NCBI GenBank assembly: GCA_029721515.1
Contig: CM056556.1
Span: forward strand, 10,188,098 to 10,252,097
Reading direction: 5' to 3'
Origin: Synanceia verrucosa
Lineage: Eukaryota; Chordata; Actinopteri; Perciformes; Synanceiidae
Length of the DNA: 64,000 nucleotides
The notes below the pieces were generated by a model. That model was given only the letters and a program-made list of their open reading frames with translations, was not told the DNA's origin and searched no databases. The position numbers and the translations under genes were made by a program. This document shows, one piece after another, positions 40,888 through 54,800 of the stretch (positions within the stretch are counted from its first letter, which is position 1; each line of letters begins with the position of its first letter).

Positions 40888-43800
40888 ATGCCTGGGAAAC
40901 TGAAGGCTAAAATTGTGGCAGGGCGCCACTTGCCTGTGATGGACAGAGCCAGTGACCTTACTGATGCTTTCGTAGAGGTGAGTAAAGCTTGAAGAGCAAG
41001 AATTGATGTTCCTTTATCTGTAATGCATCTTTTACAGTTGGTTTTAGTATGGGTGGTCCATGATCATGACTGAATATTGTAAATGAGGCGTTTGAAAAAG
41101 TCATGCTTTTTATTTCCCAGGTTAAGTTTGGCAATACTACATTCAAAACCGATGTCTGTCCCAAATCCCTCAATCCACAGTGGAACTCAGAATGGTTCAA
41201 ATTTGAGGTAAAAGGCTTTTGAGCTTTTCTGCAAACATGGCAGGCAGTGCTAGTATTATTTTAATGCATTGCAACGTGGATGGATTCAAATTTAACACAG
41301 CTCACCTCTCTTCTCTTCTTATTACCTCCTCTTGCTGTGTAGGTTGATGATGAGGACTTGCAGGATGAGCCATTGCAGGTCACAGTGTTGGACCACGACA
41401 CTTACAGTGCTAATGATGCCATAGGGAAAGTTTACATTGACATTGACCCTCTGTTGTGCAGCGAGGCTGCCTCTGTCATCTCTGGCTGGTTTCCCATATA
41501 TGATACAATCCATGGTATGCCAATATATTAATCTGGCCAAGGAAAATGTTCAGCTTTCTCTTATGCATCATACCTTATTTTAACAATTCTCTATGTTATT
41601 TGTCATTAGGTATCAGAGGGGAGATCAATGTCCTCGTCAAAGTGGAACTTTTCAACGATTTGAACAGATTCAGGCAGTCCTCCTGTGGGGTCAAGTTCTT
41701 CTGCAGTATGTCTGACTTGACTTTTGGTTCACAGTTTAAAAATACATCATAAGACACTATTTGATTGTGTGCACTATAGATTGATAGCAATAAACTGTGA
41801 CGCAATTCATGGAAGGCATTATTATTATTATTAATTATATTTGATGACATTATGATTGTGATGTTTTAGGATCAAGTTTATAATAAGTAGACCAACAGAA
41901 GCTGCAATTGTGTCTCTTAAGAGTATGTGATGTCAGTGTAATAACAGCTGAAGAGAACTTCAGCAGGAACATTTTCCATTTACTCTAAAATCATTTTCCA
42001 TTTACTCTAAAATCATTAAACTCTATGTGGTGTTTTTTTTTATTTTTTATTTTTTTTGTATATGGCAGCGACATCCATACCACGGTGTTACAGGGCAGTG
42101 ATGGTGCATGGGTTTGTGGAGGAGCTTGTTGTGAATGAAGATCCAGAGTACCAGTGGATCGACCGTATAAGAACTCCTCGAGCCTCCAATGAGGCCCGGC
42201 AGAGGCTCATCTCTCTTATGTCTGGTAAGAAAATAATTCACAGTGATCCTCGTTTTATGTTGGTGAGGAGGATGTGGAGTTTGGTCTTCCCTGATTTCCC
42301 CCTCTTTTGTTAATGTGACTGTCTGTTACCCCCTGTTTAGGAGAACTGCAAAGGAAAATAGGTCTTAAGGTACTGGAGATGGGTGGGAATGCAGTGGTTG
42401 GCTACTTGCAGTGTTTTGACCTGGAGGGAGAGTCGGGCCTCGTGGTCCGGGCTATCGGCACTGCCTGCACACTGGAAAAACTCAGCTCTGGAAGCGCCCC
42501 CAACACCAACACACATGTACACCCGAATACAGCCCCTGCATCCAATGCCTGCAATTCCCCTTCTAAGGATGGAAAGGAGTGAGTCTGGACCAACAACACA
42601 TGCATGTACCCTGCCTATTATTATGTGCAAGTTTGACTGCAAATCTAGTTTGTGAGAATGTGTAAATATGATCAGGGTGTGGATGAAATATACTGAATGT
42701 TAATCTGTGTATAGTCTAGCAGTTACTCCTGTGTGTGTCTCAGAATCTTTGAATCCCGTCGTAGTTTGTGTGTTTTTGTGTCATGTGTATTGCATCATGA
42801 AACTAACAGCACATGACAACTTATCCTGAGACACACACATGCACAGTACACACACAGCCATCCTCAACCCCCTCCCCCCTTGTCTGCTCTTTTAGACTGC
42901 TCTTGCATGGCTTTCTGCTCTGCCTCTGCATGTTCTGTTGCTGCATCTTTTAGTGAGTATCTAGCACACATTTGTTCCGCTCAGCGTCTAACAGTGTCCC
43001 CTCACTTTGTTCTGTTGTCCTCACCCTGGCTACTGAGTGTTTTACTTGTTATTTCATCCAAAATAATGTAAGCATAGCTATAGTTGAGTGCATGTGTGCT
43101 CCTTCTCTGCCTTTATACAGTGTATCTGTGTAAAAATGTAAACACCTTCACATCTTTCAGTTGCTGGTTATTCTTTAGTATAATGGAGGCTTTTCATTGG
43201 AATCCATTTTTAATAAGTGTCTCCATAGGTCAGCTTGTCCCTGTGGCAGTTTGGGGCTCATGTTTGTGTCGTGTTTACATCCCTGTTGTGCTTGTTTGTG
43301 TGTTTTTAGCCAAGAGCTTTGAATGAGTTTCCTGCTTGGGTTGTAACGCTATACCAATATTAAAATTGTCAGTTATCTTACTGTGTACATTTGCTTATCT
43401 TCAGTATTTTGGGATAAAAATGAGTGAGTGAGTTAAAGGTACAGCCAGGAGCAGTTTGGCTGTCACTCACCTACACCTTAGTTGTTAATAATAATGGTTT
43501 AAAAGCTCACAGCTGATGTCATTTTTTTATTTAATTCAACATGTCATTGTGTTACTACCAAATAAACTAACATGCCTCACATGTTAAGTTACATGCTGTT
43601 TTTGAAAATAATTGTAATTCTGCTCATTGTTATAATCTGTTCTCATTACTAAACCTTAAGGATTATTGTAAATGATAATAATAACAACAAAGATACAGTG
43701 AAATTCTTATATCGTTACAACCCTGCTGCTTTCACATGGCTTTAAATTGAATAACAGAGATAGAGAGGGTGTGGGGAAAAAACAACTTCTTTTTCTGTTG

Positions 43801-44621
43801 CCTTTTACACTCTATTGCATTGTTGTGGTGTTGGTTCTTGTGTGCATCTCTTTCTCCCTCTCTGGCTCTCTCCACATTCGGATTGGGACGTTTTTCACTG
43901 CTTGTGTCCAAATCGGTCCTCTGTCTTCCTCCCTCTGTGTGCTGATTGGCCCAGGTCTCCCCTTGCCCACGGATGTCGCTCCACCCACAACAGCCCCGTG
44001 CATTCGGCCTGCAGCTCCCAGAGACTGTCCCAGAACTTCTCTGTCTCTGTTCCCACACTCATCTTCACTGGTACGCAGAGGCAGGGAAGGAAATAGATAT
44101 CAGTGTGAGAAGAAGTAATAAATACAAAAAAAAGTAGACAGTGGCAGTTTATGGAAAGAGAATGTAATTTTTGCTGGTAGGTTGACAGTCGCAAAGCAGC
44201 AATAAAGCCGCTGTGCTGACTGAGGCATGAAGGAAAGAAATACCTTTGTCAGTGAAAGACCAAACTTTGAAACGAGCCTTGAATCCCTTGTGTCTTTTTC
44301 CAATAATAGAGGGTAGGCAGTGAGGTTCCCAATTGCATTCCTCTGCAAGAGTCACCTGACTTTTGCGTCACTCTACTGGGACACGTGCTTCACCTTGTCA
44401 TCCTCTGTTGAATCTTACCTCCTTGTGTTTTTTCATGTTGCTTTCTTTGGTTTTGTATGTGTGTTTCATTTGTGTTTGTGTAACTTTTGCTTTTTGCGCT
44501 TGCGTTTTTTGTTCTCCAGCCATCTGTAGCACCTCAAACACTCCCCACCCAAAGCAAAAAAACCCACACATTAAAACAGATGCCTTCCTATTTAACGGCA
44601 ACGCTGACCCTCTCCCATTAT

Positions 44622-44673
<52 letters not shown>

Positions 44674-47600
44674 CAGTCACCACCTCACATTCTGAGTGTG
44701 TGTGTATGTGTGCGTGCGTGTGTGTCATGTTTTCCTGGCAGGCCGGTATTTGGTGAGGACCTGACCTCGTCCTCCGGCCCGCCAACCCCTTTCAGAGCCC
44801 TTCCCACCACCTCCTCCTCTCCTCCCCCCTTCTCTCCCTCCAAGCCATGCAGCCGCCAGTCCTCATCATCAGACACAGACCTCAGTTTGACGCCCAAGAC
44901 GGGTAAGGACACTTGGCCCCATCCCCATTCTCATCCCTCCTTTCTCCCTTACCTTATTGTGGTGCTACTCTGGTGGTGTTTTTTGGATGCTTATTTATTA
45001 TTTTTTAAACATTATTTCATGGTTAAAATGTTTCATGTTCTTTTATTGTAAATGGTGTTTGTAAATATTTTTTTTAGCCCTGTCCCATCCTCCCCTTTGT
45101 CCTCAGTGGCCTGGTGTGTCTAAAAGACAGCATAGTTTGTATAAAATATGCTTAAATATATGAAGACACACCAGGTCTCTGTATTAGTTTTGCCCACTTG
45201 TTATTGTGGTTGTGAATAGAAGCACTGTGTCTCTGAGGGGCTGTTGCTGAGCTAAGGGCACTTCTTCATTAGGAGCTTTTATGGTTAATCATTGAGGAAA
45301 AGGTAACTTAAGTGAAACAAGTACAACTTAAGCACAGTTTTTTCATAGTTCAGCTATAAATATTGTACAGCCTGAAGAACTACCAGAGCCATTCCACTGA
45401 CCCCTCAGGAGGGGACCAGTAGTCCCCCAAGACCACCCCACTCCTCCTTCTTCCCACTCCTCTACTTTTCTTATTCTCCCTTTCCTCTTTTCTCTCGTCT
45501 ATTTCTCATTTCCTCTCCCTTTTTCATGCCACACATACATACATACATTCTGCTTTTTCTCCTTCTCACACTCATTTGTGTAGATTTCCCTGTCCTTATC
45601 CCTTGAATACATTTTCTCTGTAGCTTGTCTCCAAACCTCTGAATTGCCTCCCATTCCCATTTGTTCAAACGGGTACTGATGATTTTTTCCGAGCATTTGG
45701 AGAAACAGTCAACCAATCAGTACTTTGTTGACACAATCTTCTTGCAAAGCTTGTTAGCTACATCCACTGAAAAAGTGACAAATGTGGTAAGGTCATGCAG
45801 GTTGTTGTAAGCTGGCTGACAGAAATAATGACTCTTAACTCTTTGAGTGCCAGCTGTTTTATATGACGGAAAATGCCTTCTGCCAGCATTTTTACCCATT
45901 TTGAGTCATATTTCAAGACCCACAGAATATTTCGTATTGTCTCTGAAAACACTGAATAGCTCGAATGAAAGAAGAGACTTGCTATTTAATTATGGAAAAA
46001 AAAATGTTTGTTTTTAACCTTGTTCCATTCTTGTTTTACCACAGGGAGAGTAGAGGCCACTCCTAACAAAAACAGCACTTTTTGTCCATAATCTGTCCAT
46101 TTTGCTCACTAATTGCGATCGTCTCCACTTCTGCTTTGATCTTTGTGGTGTATACCGTCTCTTTATGCTCCAATCTCCCAGAAGTCCCAACATTACTCAC
46201 AGGCTGCGGGAGACCGCCATCAGCGACCTGCTGCCGAAAAACCACTTTGACGTTAATACGTTAATGGCACTCAAAGAGTTTACTTTAAAATTAGGGTTGT
46301 CGAAGTTAACACCCTAACGTGATTAATCCGAGTTAATTCGCTAATTTGTGTGAAGGTAGCTCTATATAATATATATATATGAGCTGCTAAAATCAGAGCA
46401 ACGCTACATTAGCTTGAATAATCACTGTGTTTATGAAAAGAACATCTCTTCCGCTTTTCCTTTTTGTCCATATCCCATTACAAATTGATACTTTAACAGT
46501 GCTTTCTTTAAGATAGCTTCACTTTCCCTGGGAAACAAAATTACTACCATAGCTTTTCATGGTTAATAAAAGTGATATAGTTGAGATGGATATGCCACTC
46601 TCTACAAAGTGATACAAGCTAATTAGATGATTGAGCAGAAAAGGAGAACAAAAGACCAACAAGAAACATTGCTAAACATTAATTTGTCATGCTCAGTGAA
46701 TGAAAGCAAAATGGCTATTCACTCACTCACTGTGCACTGATTATCAAGTTATTCTCTGTCCACTCTCTCCCGTCACATCCTTCTCCTCCTTGGTTCTAGT
46801 GCTTAATGACCACTATCCTCATTGCTCTGCCTGTCCTTTCTCAATATATCTGTTTCTCTGTGCACCCTCCATCTGCTTCTCTGCTGGATAGTGGAGCCAA
46901 TGAGATGCAGGCCTGGGATCTTCCTCTGCCCCAGCTCCCCAACCCTCTCCACAGACACTCTGTCCCTTCCTGGTTCTGGTTCAGTGGGCTGTGGTCAAGG
47001 CTCTGCCCCCAGAGCCACCACACCACCCCCTCCCTCCACCACCCACTCAGACACTGTCTTGCTGAGAAAGAGTGTGTCCTTCACTGAGGACCTGCTGCTG
47101 GCAGCCTCTGGTATAGTAGGACTGCCGTGTGTCATCAAGTAACGGAAGCTTACAAGAGTGAAGTGTAGTGTAGTGCCACTATTGTATATTGGCTCAACTG
47201 CAGGATTGTTCAAACTGACAGATTTTACTAGAAACAACTAACTCCACATGCATGGTGCAACTACCCAGAGCTTGTTGTGAAACAATACTACTGACTGATC
47301 ACAAGTCATACTCAGGATTCTCCTACCCCACTATGTGGTTTGATGTGTTTAACAGGCATGTGTTCTAGTTCATATATTTATGCCTGAATAAGAGAAAATG
47401 TCATGAATAGGATGAGGATGAAGCAGGCTGGAATGCAATAATCAGCTTAATTTTTTTTTATGTCTCTTTAGTCCATTGACCTGTGTTTTGAAAGTGACGA
47501 AACTGAAAGCAGACTCTTCTCTGTGATCAGGAATGGGCAGTGGGGGCAGCGCCGGGAAGGAAGCAGGGCCTCTGAAGACTCTGCTCAGACAGCAGACACA

Positions 47601-48751
47601 GACGGCTCTGGAGCAGAGGGTACGATGACTCAGTGCTCACATATGCATTGCACATACATGTAGTTACCATCTCATACTATATCCAGACATTAGGGACTGA
47701 AATGCACTGCATAACACAAGGTTTCAAAGTTGCACTGTATTTCACAAACACATACATGGTGTTTTGTCTAATAAACGTAACACTTCCAAAAGCAGCATCA
47801 TAAGTCAGACCAGCGGGATAATCGTGGCCGCTTTAACTTGTAATGCATCCAGTTTGCATTGTGTGTCGGTCTCAGATGTCTGCACTAAGATCACTAATTT
47901 ACTTAAATATTTAAGGGGAGTGGGTCTGTGTAAGAGCAAGTAATGTTTCATTTCTCTGTCCTCTTGACTATTTGTGCTACTCAGGGAGCGTCCTCCTCTG
48001 GGTTATTGTTAAACGCCAGGGTATGTCCCATCAGTGTGACTCTCTCTCTCTCCCCACCATTCACTTAACACCCTGACCAACTGATGGTCACCACCCAGTC
48101 TGAATCAGCTCCTAACCCGTCCCTCCTCTGCTGTTTGTAGATCTCAGAGGGGCAGTCTAAGCTGAGCAACATGGTGGCGGGTCCTTGTGTGACCCCAGTG
48201 TGTTTGCTTGGCACCCACCCGCACTCTAAAAGATACACAGACATGTTTGAAGGAGGGCTGGAGGCTAGGAGTTGTGTTCCCTTTAAATTTGAAAGGGTGT
48301 GTGACTGTGTGTGTGTGTGTGTGTGCCTTCTGGACACTCATGTCAAACACCTCCGCCCGTTCTGACTCCTTTTCCTGAGTCTGATTTGATTTTCCTGTGT
48401 CAACAACGGGAATGAGCATGATCACCTCATCACGTCATTCTTGCCTTCTTGCTCTGATTGGGAGGAACTGTCACTCAAATTAGTAGCTATCTTCCTTGCT
48501 GGAGTACTGGACAAGAAAGAAACCTAATGGATGTCCCACTTGATTTCTCCCCCCCCCCGAAAACCATTCATCATATGTACTCTACCTGCATGGTTGGATA
48601 TCACATAGATTAATACCAAGATGCCAACAGTCAGTCCAGGTGTTTCCAGCACCTCTCGTGTGTGACTGCATTGATGGAAGCAGCAGACCAGCTCACACAG
48701 TAGTGGACCAAAAAAGCATGTCAAACAGAGTCCTGATCCTCAGTCACGACC

Positions 48752-48821
<70 letters not shown>

Positions 48822-51800
48822 GTTTTTCACTTTCAACTCCAAACCTAATTAATGCATTTATATAGATTTGAAAGGATTTGAATGAATCACTAAGCCAGTA
48901 ATACAAAAGATGTAGGCTTTACTGCAAATACATTTTCTCAATCACTTCCAGATCTGTTTAAAATGTCTACAAGTATAGGCTGGAATGGAGTGAATGGGGA
49001 ATCAAGGGTCGCTCTTGCATGCGGGGTCACCATCACCCTCAATCTTTACTGCATGTACTTTTCCAAGTACAGCAATAACATTATTATCACTCAAGTCTAC
49101 ACACATCAGTTAAAGGTACAGTACATAAAAATACAAAATGTCCTTAACCCCTTTCAAAAAGAGTTTCTATGTACATTTTTTGTACACATTGTGGTGTGTT
49201 TGAACACTAAGAAGGGGTCTTAAAACAGTATTTCTCCACCAGTCCAGTGTTTTCTCTTACTGTAAGTGACACTACTGTTTCTGCAGGAGTTCCCCTTCTT
49301 CACCTTGACGTCTTTCCCACTTGGTTTTCTGGTCCATGTTGGTGGAGTGGTCAGCGCTCGCTCCGTCAAACTGCTGGACCGTATACACAACCCTGGTGAG
49401 TGTAGCGCATGCAGACACACCATGTCCTAATGTAGCTCGGCCACTATCCTGTGAAACTCTATGAGTGAGCTCCTCCAGTGACCTGTGTGAGTGTCCAGTC
49501 TTGTTGCAGCTGGCTGATAGTTAATGCTGCCAATTATTATCCCCTTGTGTTGAACAGTTTTCCTGTGTATGATCCTAGTCCCAATCTGTTCGATTGTTCT
49601 GAGAAATTATGTTGAAAGACTTAAGTTATGTATCAGTCCCAAAGCAGGTGAAAGCTGTTCCTGGTCACAGCATTTTCATGGAAATAAAGTTAGCATAGGC
49701 TTTCATCAGAAGTGTCAAAAAGTTGTACGAATAGGGGCAACTTTCACCTTGTGGTTTGACTGACTGACTGGTTGTGTCATGTATAGTTGTACCAGATGGG
49801 CGTGTGTGTGCGCGTGTGTGTGCAGCTCTGGTCGCTGTATGTTGTGTGCTGCCCCCTGGAGGTGATTTGCTGTAGTCGTGCATGGCTCTGCTCTGTCGTC
49901 TGCTGCTTCTGTTTTTTTAGTGTTGTGTGCTGCAGGTGGTGCTGTGGTGAGGTACTGTGGTGTTTGATACATGCTCTTAAGTTTTCAAAAAAGCTTCTTA
50001 TCTCTGTGCTTAAACCCTTATCCTTTCTTGTATTTTGTCAACTTTATTTTAATGAGATTTAAATTGATGACAATAAGACATTTACCCTGTAGGAGCGTAA
50101 CTGCCTATTGAAGATGTGAGACAGTCGACTGGTCCATTCTGCAGCCTTTGCTTGGTTTAATGGATATCAGGAATCTGAGAATTTAGGGAGAGAGGAGTGC
50201 TTTTGAATGTTGGCTGGGTTAGTATAAACAGGGGTTATTTCATAGATGGACAGGGGAACCAAAATAAGCTACCCAAATAGGACTTTACTAATAATCACCT
50301 CATCAGGTCATGCCATAAAATGATTAAACCCTCTGTATTCCTGTTAAAACATGTAACCAGAATAGTTTTCGCATATATAGGTAAAAATCATTCTGAGAAG
50401 AGCCTTTGCATTATCCCAGCGTTGTCACACTACTTCTAGTATTATTGTTATTTACCGCACCTTTGTGGCAGAAAATGATACACTGTACATTTCAGGATGA
50501 ATGTTTGTTAGACCTCAGGAATGCACTCAATGCATTTTGTTGAATTTTGTTTTAAAGAAAACTCCAAAGGTCACCTTCAAATTTAGAAAGTATACTTGAG
50601 TTACACTGTTACTGCATGCTCCTTTTTGTTATATATGTTAGGGCTGTTGGAATTAACGCATTAACAAGCTTAGGCGCATAGTGCGAAGAGGTCGCCAACT
50701 TTCTGCAGAGTCAATCGCTACAGACCTCCAAACTTCACGTGGCATTCAGATTAGCTCAAGAACAGTGCACAGAGAGCTTCATGGAATGGGTTTCCACGGC
50801 CGAGCAGCTGCATCCAAGCCATACATCACCAAGTGCAATGCAAAGCGTCGGATGCAGTGGTGTAAAGCACGCCGCCACTGGACTATAGCGCAGTGGAGAC
50901 GTGTTCTCTGGAGTGACGAATCATGCTTCTCCATCTGGCAATCTGATGTATGAGTCTGGGTTTGGGGGTTGCCAGGAGAACGATACTTGTCGGACTGCAA
51001 GTGTAAAGTTTGGTGGAGGGGTGATTATGGTGTGGGGTTGTTTTTCAGGAGCTGGGCTTGGCCCCTTAGTTCCAGTGAAAGGAACTCTGAATGCTTCAGC
51101 ATACCAAGACATTTTGGACGATTCCATCCTCCCAACTCTGTGGGAACAGTTTGGAGCTGGCCGCTTCCTCTTCCAACATGACTGTGCACCAGTGCACAAA
51201 GCAAGGTCCATAAAGACATGGATGACTGAGTCTGGTGTGAATGAACTTGACTGGCCTGCACAGAGTCCTGACCTCAACCCGATAGAACACCTTTGGGATG
51301 AATTAGAGCAGAGCCTGAGAGCCAGGCCTTCTCATCCAACATCAGTGTGTGACCTCACAAATACGCTTCTGGAAGAATGGTCAAAAATTCCCATAAACAC
51401 ACTCCTAAACCTTGTGGACAGTCTTCCCAGAAGAGTTGAGGCTGTTATAGCTGCAAAGGGTGGACTGATGTCATATTGAACCCTATGGATTAAGAATGGG
51501 ATGTCACTTAAATTCATATGCGAGTCAAGGCAGGTGAGCAAATACTTTCGGCAATGTAGTGTATATATGAGGATTGTCAAAATTAGCACATCTGTGGCAA
51601 TGCATTTCGGGCAACTTATCCAAGTAGAGTTACCGTCGTGCAAATTAATGCGTTAACATGGATTAATTGGGCTAATCTCTTCTCCTTAAATCTTCTAAAA
51701 AATTTGACTGGACCCATTGCTTTTACTTATTCCTAGTTTCCTCTTTTCCCTATCAGCCTTCTTCTTTCAAGATGTGTTAGTAGGCCTGAATATAGTTTGT

Positions 51801-54800
51801 CTTTGCATAGTGTCTGTGGAGTGCTTTCTGTCTTTGCATAGTGACTGTGGAGTGCTTTCTGTCTTTGCATAGTGACTGTGGAGTGCTGCTGTTGTGCTGT
51901 GCTCGTTTGTTAGACTGTCTCTTCTTTTCTTTTTCTCTCTTTTCTGTACTAACGGTGTGTTCTGGCCCAGCCTTGGGTAACACGCGCTCTTACAAACTGC
52001 TAGACTGGAATAGTGTCACTGCAGGTATTTCCCCCCTTTTTACTGCTCTCACCCACCGGAGTGATGGCAGCTCATTGAAGTTAGCATGGGCCCACCCCAC
52101 ACTGATATTAAACCAACGTTGACTAGCTACCTTAAACATCCACAAACAAGTTTGGATAGTAGCTGGATACTTTATCACTGAAACTCGGTGAATTCAGTGA
52201 GCTGCCATTCTCCTCTCTCTAATCTGTGTGAGTGTGTGCTGAGCTGAGTTGAGCATGCGCTATGTCCCCACCCCACCCCATCCAGCCTGGCCTGGCCCCC
52301 CCCCCACCCAGCTCATCCCGCTGCTCAGAAGAGCTGCAGCTCTTCCCTTATGTTGTCCCAGCGCTGTTCTAACGCATCCTGAATCAGCATCGTGGTCAAA
52401 CCTTTCTAGACCAGAGGAGGTTTAGGAGGTTTACTCAGTGACAAAGAGCCACTGACAGGCATGTGCATCCCCTAACTCACTGGGCCGTATTCATACTGAG
52501 AGAGAAAGCGAGAGAGAGAGAGAGAAGGAGGAATGGATGGATGCATGGAGGGCAGGATGATTTGATGGGTGTCATTTCAGGAAAATTAAAAAAAATGGAT
52601 TTGGGATGGAAGGAAACACTGAGTTTGGGGAATGGAGGAATTATGATTTCACTCAGTATTCTCTAGCTTAAAAACTAGACTAGATTTGATGGACTCAGGT
52701 GAATGAATATGGCCCTTAACTGCCCATGAGTGTGCACACGGTCATGAGCGTGCACGTTGGTGAGCCTGTGCCTGTGTGAAATGCTGCTTCTGGTTTAAAG
52801 GAACCCACCTCATGGGCCTGATGCCTGGACATCAGTCATTACTCTACATCTCTTCAGTTCATCTTTTCCCCTCATTCATTCCTCTCCTGCTGTCTCACCC
52901 AGAAGCTGAGTTTCTCTTTCATTTTTTGGGGCTCCGTCAGCATGATGCCCTCTCAGGGAGTCGTGGGCTGTGGCTCAATATTCTAATGTAGCTTCCTTCA
53001 TTTGTTCCAAGAAATGAGTAAGATTAAACTCACAACTGGCAACAGTTAGGCTATCCTGATCATTGTTAATAAAACAGGTGGTACTGGAGCAAAGCCTCAT
53101 GAGACTATTGAAACACACCCATGGTTTAGCCTAAGTATGATGAAGGCTCAATCCCTGTGAATTTAAAACCTTTGTCTCTAGGGTAGGAATCACTTCAAAC
53201 ACATCAGGCACTGAATCTTTTATGTAATTGCTCTATCACCAGGCAGCAGGATTTTCTTTATTTAATCAGACCAGCAAAAACATACCAGACTGCTGGTGAC
53301 TGTATCTCTCATCTGTGTCCTTTCAGTTACTGATGCTGACTGAAAGGAGACATAGAGAAGGAAGTTAATATGTTTTATGTAATATGCATTCAAAGACTGC
53401 CTGTGAGAACACACACTAGTGCCCTAGCCATTGACTTTGCCTTCATCATCATTTTCAAATTCTCATTTCAACATGATTGTTGTCACTTTGCTTCACAAAC
53501 TGATAGCTGGTTTTGGCTTGCTTTAATACACCATTTAATTCTTGTATCATCAGAAAAATACTAAGTGTTTGATGTCTAATTTCATGGCTTTGATTTACCA
53601 GGAAATGTTTTTTTTTTATTTTTTAACTACGTTGACAGCAGTTCATTAGATTTAGTGTTAACTCATCATTGGCTAGACTTCAGTGCCCAGTAAGGTTTTG
53701 ACAGAATTGTCTGATTCATAATTTTGTGTTTTGCAGATGAGCCAGAGACTCGTGACGCCTGGTGGGAGGAGATTCGCCAGGAGATCAAATCTCATGCCAA
53801 AGCTCTTGGTTGCCATGCTGTTGTGGGCTACAGTGAGAGCACTAGCATCTGGTATGTAGTAATGCAGTAGTATTTTTGCCTGTTGTTGATGGTTATAGTA
53901 TAAACCAGTTTGTTATTTGTCTTAAACACACAGGGCTTCAAGTCCTCTCCTTATCCTCTTTTTTCTTTCTCTCTTTCTGACCATCCCTCCTCCTCACAGT
54001 GAGGAGGTGTGTATCCTGTCAGCGTCAGGCACTGCAGCCATCCTGAATCCTCGCTATATGCGTGAAGGCTGCCTTGACATCGGAATCACTGAACACAGGT
54101 TGTTATAATTCACTGACTGAACACACTGTTAAATCCCTGTTGTGTGGACTGTTTGTTAGCACAGCATGGATTTGTAGAGGCTCATTCCAGATGGTGTGTG
54201 TTGTTCGTCAGGTTTGAGGAGCCGTCTCCCCCGAGCTGTGGCTTCTGCCACATCCCATATGATGAGCTCAACATGCCCTTTCCAGCCCAGCTCACCTACT
54301 GTTACCACTGCAGGCGGCAAAAGGTCTCAATTATATTTTCTTGTTTGCCTAAACCAAAGACTATGTCCAGTTCATGTGCATGAATGTAATTTGGAGAAAA
54401 AATATGAAATCATTGTAACTGTGTTATTTTTTTTCTCTCAAGGTTCCTGACGTGCTGTTCACAACAATTGACCTGCCACCAGAAGCAGCTGTCACAGGGA
54501 AAGGCTGCCTCATCCAGGCCAGGTAAAACAGAAAAACAAATGGAACAAAGTCTGTTTTCATCAGTGTGAAATCGCTTCATCTACACTGGGAGCAGGTCCT
54601 CTTCATAGAGTCTGTTGCTCTACCAGTAGCAAACCAAACACAGGCTCTCTGACGCACTTGCATCATGTGAGGTGCAGAGTGTAATTTTGAGTGTTATTTT
54701 GGTAAGGACAAAGGACATAGAATGGTTTTGCATTCAGCAGCTCACTTGATACAGTCTTGGAAAGGGAGGAGTGAGTGGAGGGATATTCAGTTGGTTGCAC

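Noticed and set aside
44398..44695. ORFs with Cys-Val or His-Thr repeats here and at the other CA/TG tracts
   Set aside because: Translations of microsatellites only.
48141..48180. Possible small c2cd5 exon reading ISEGQSKLSN after a TTTGTAG acceptor
   Set aside because: The acceptor is plausible but no clear consensus donor follows at a useful phase, so I left it out.
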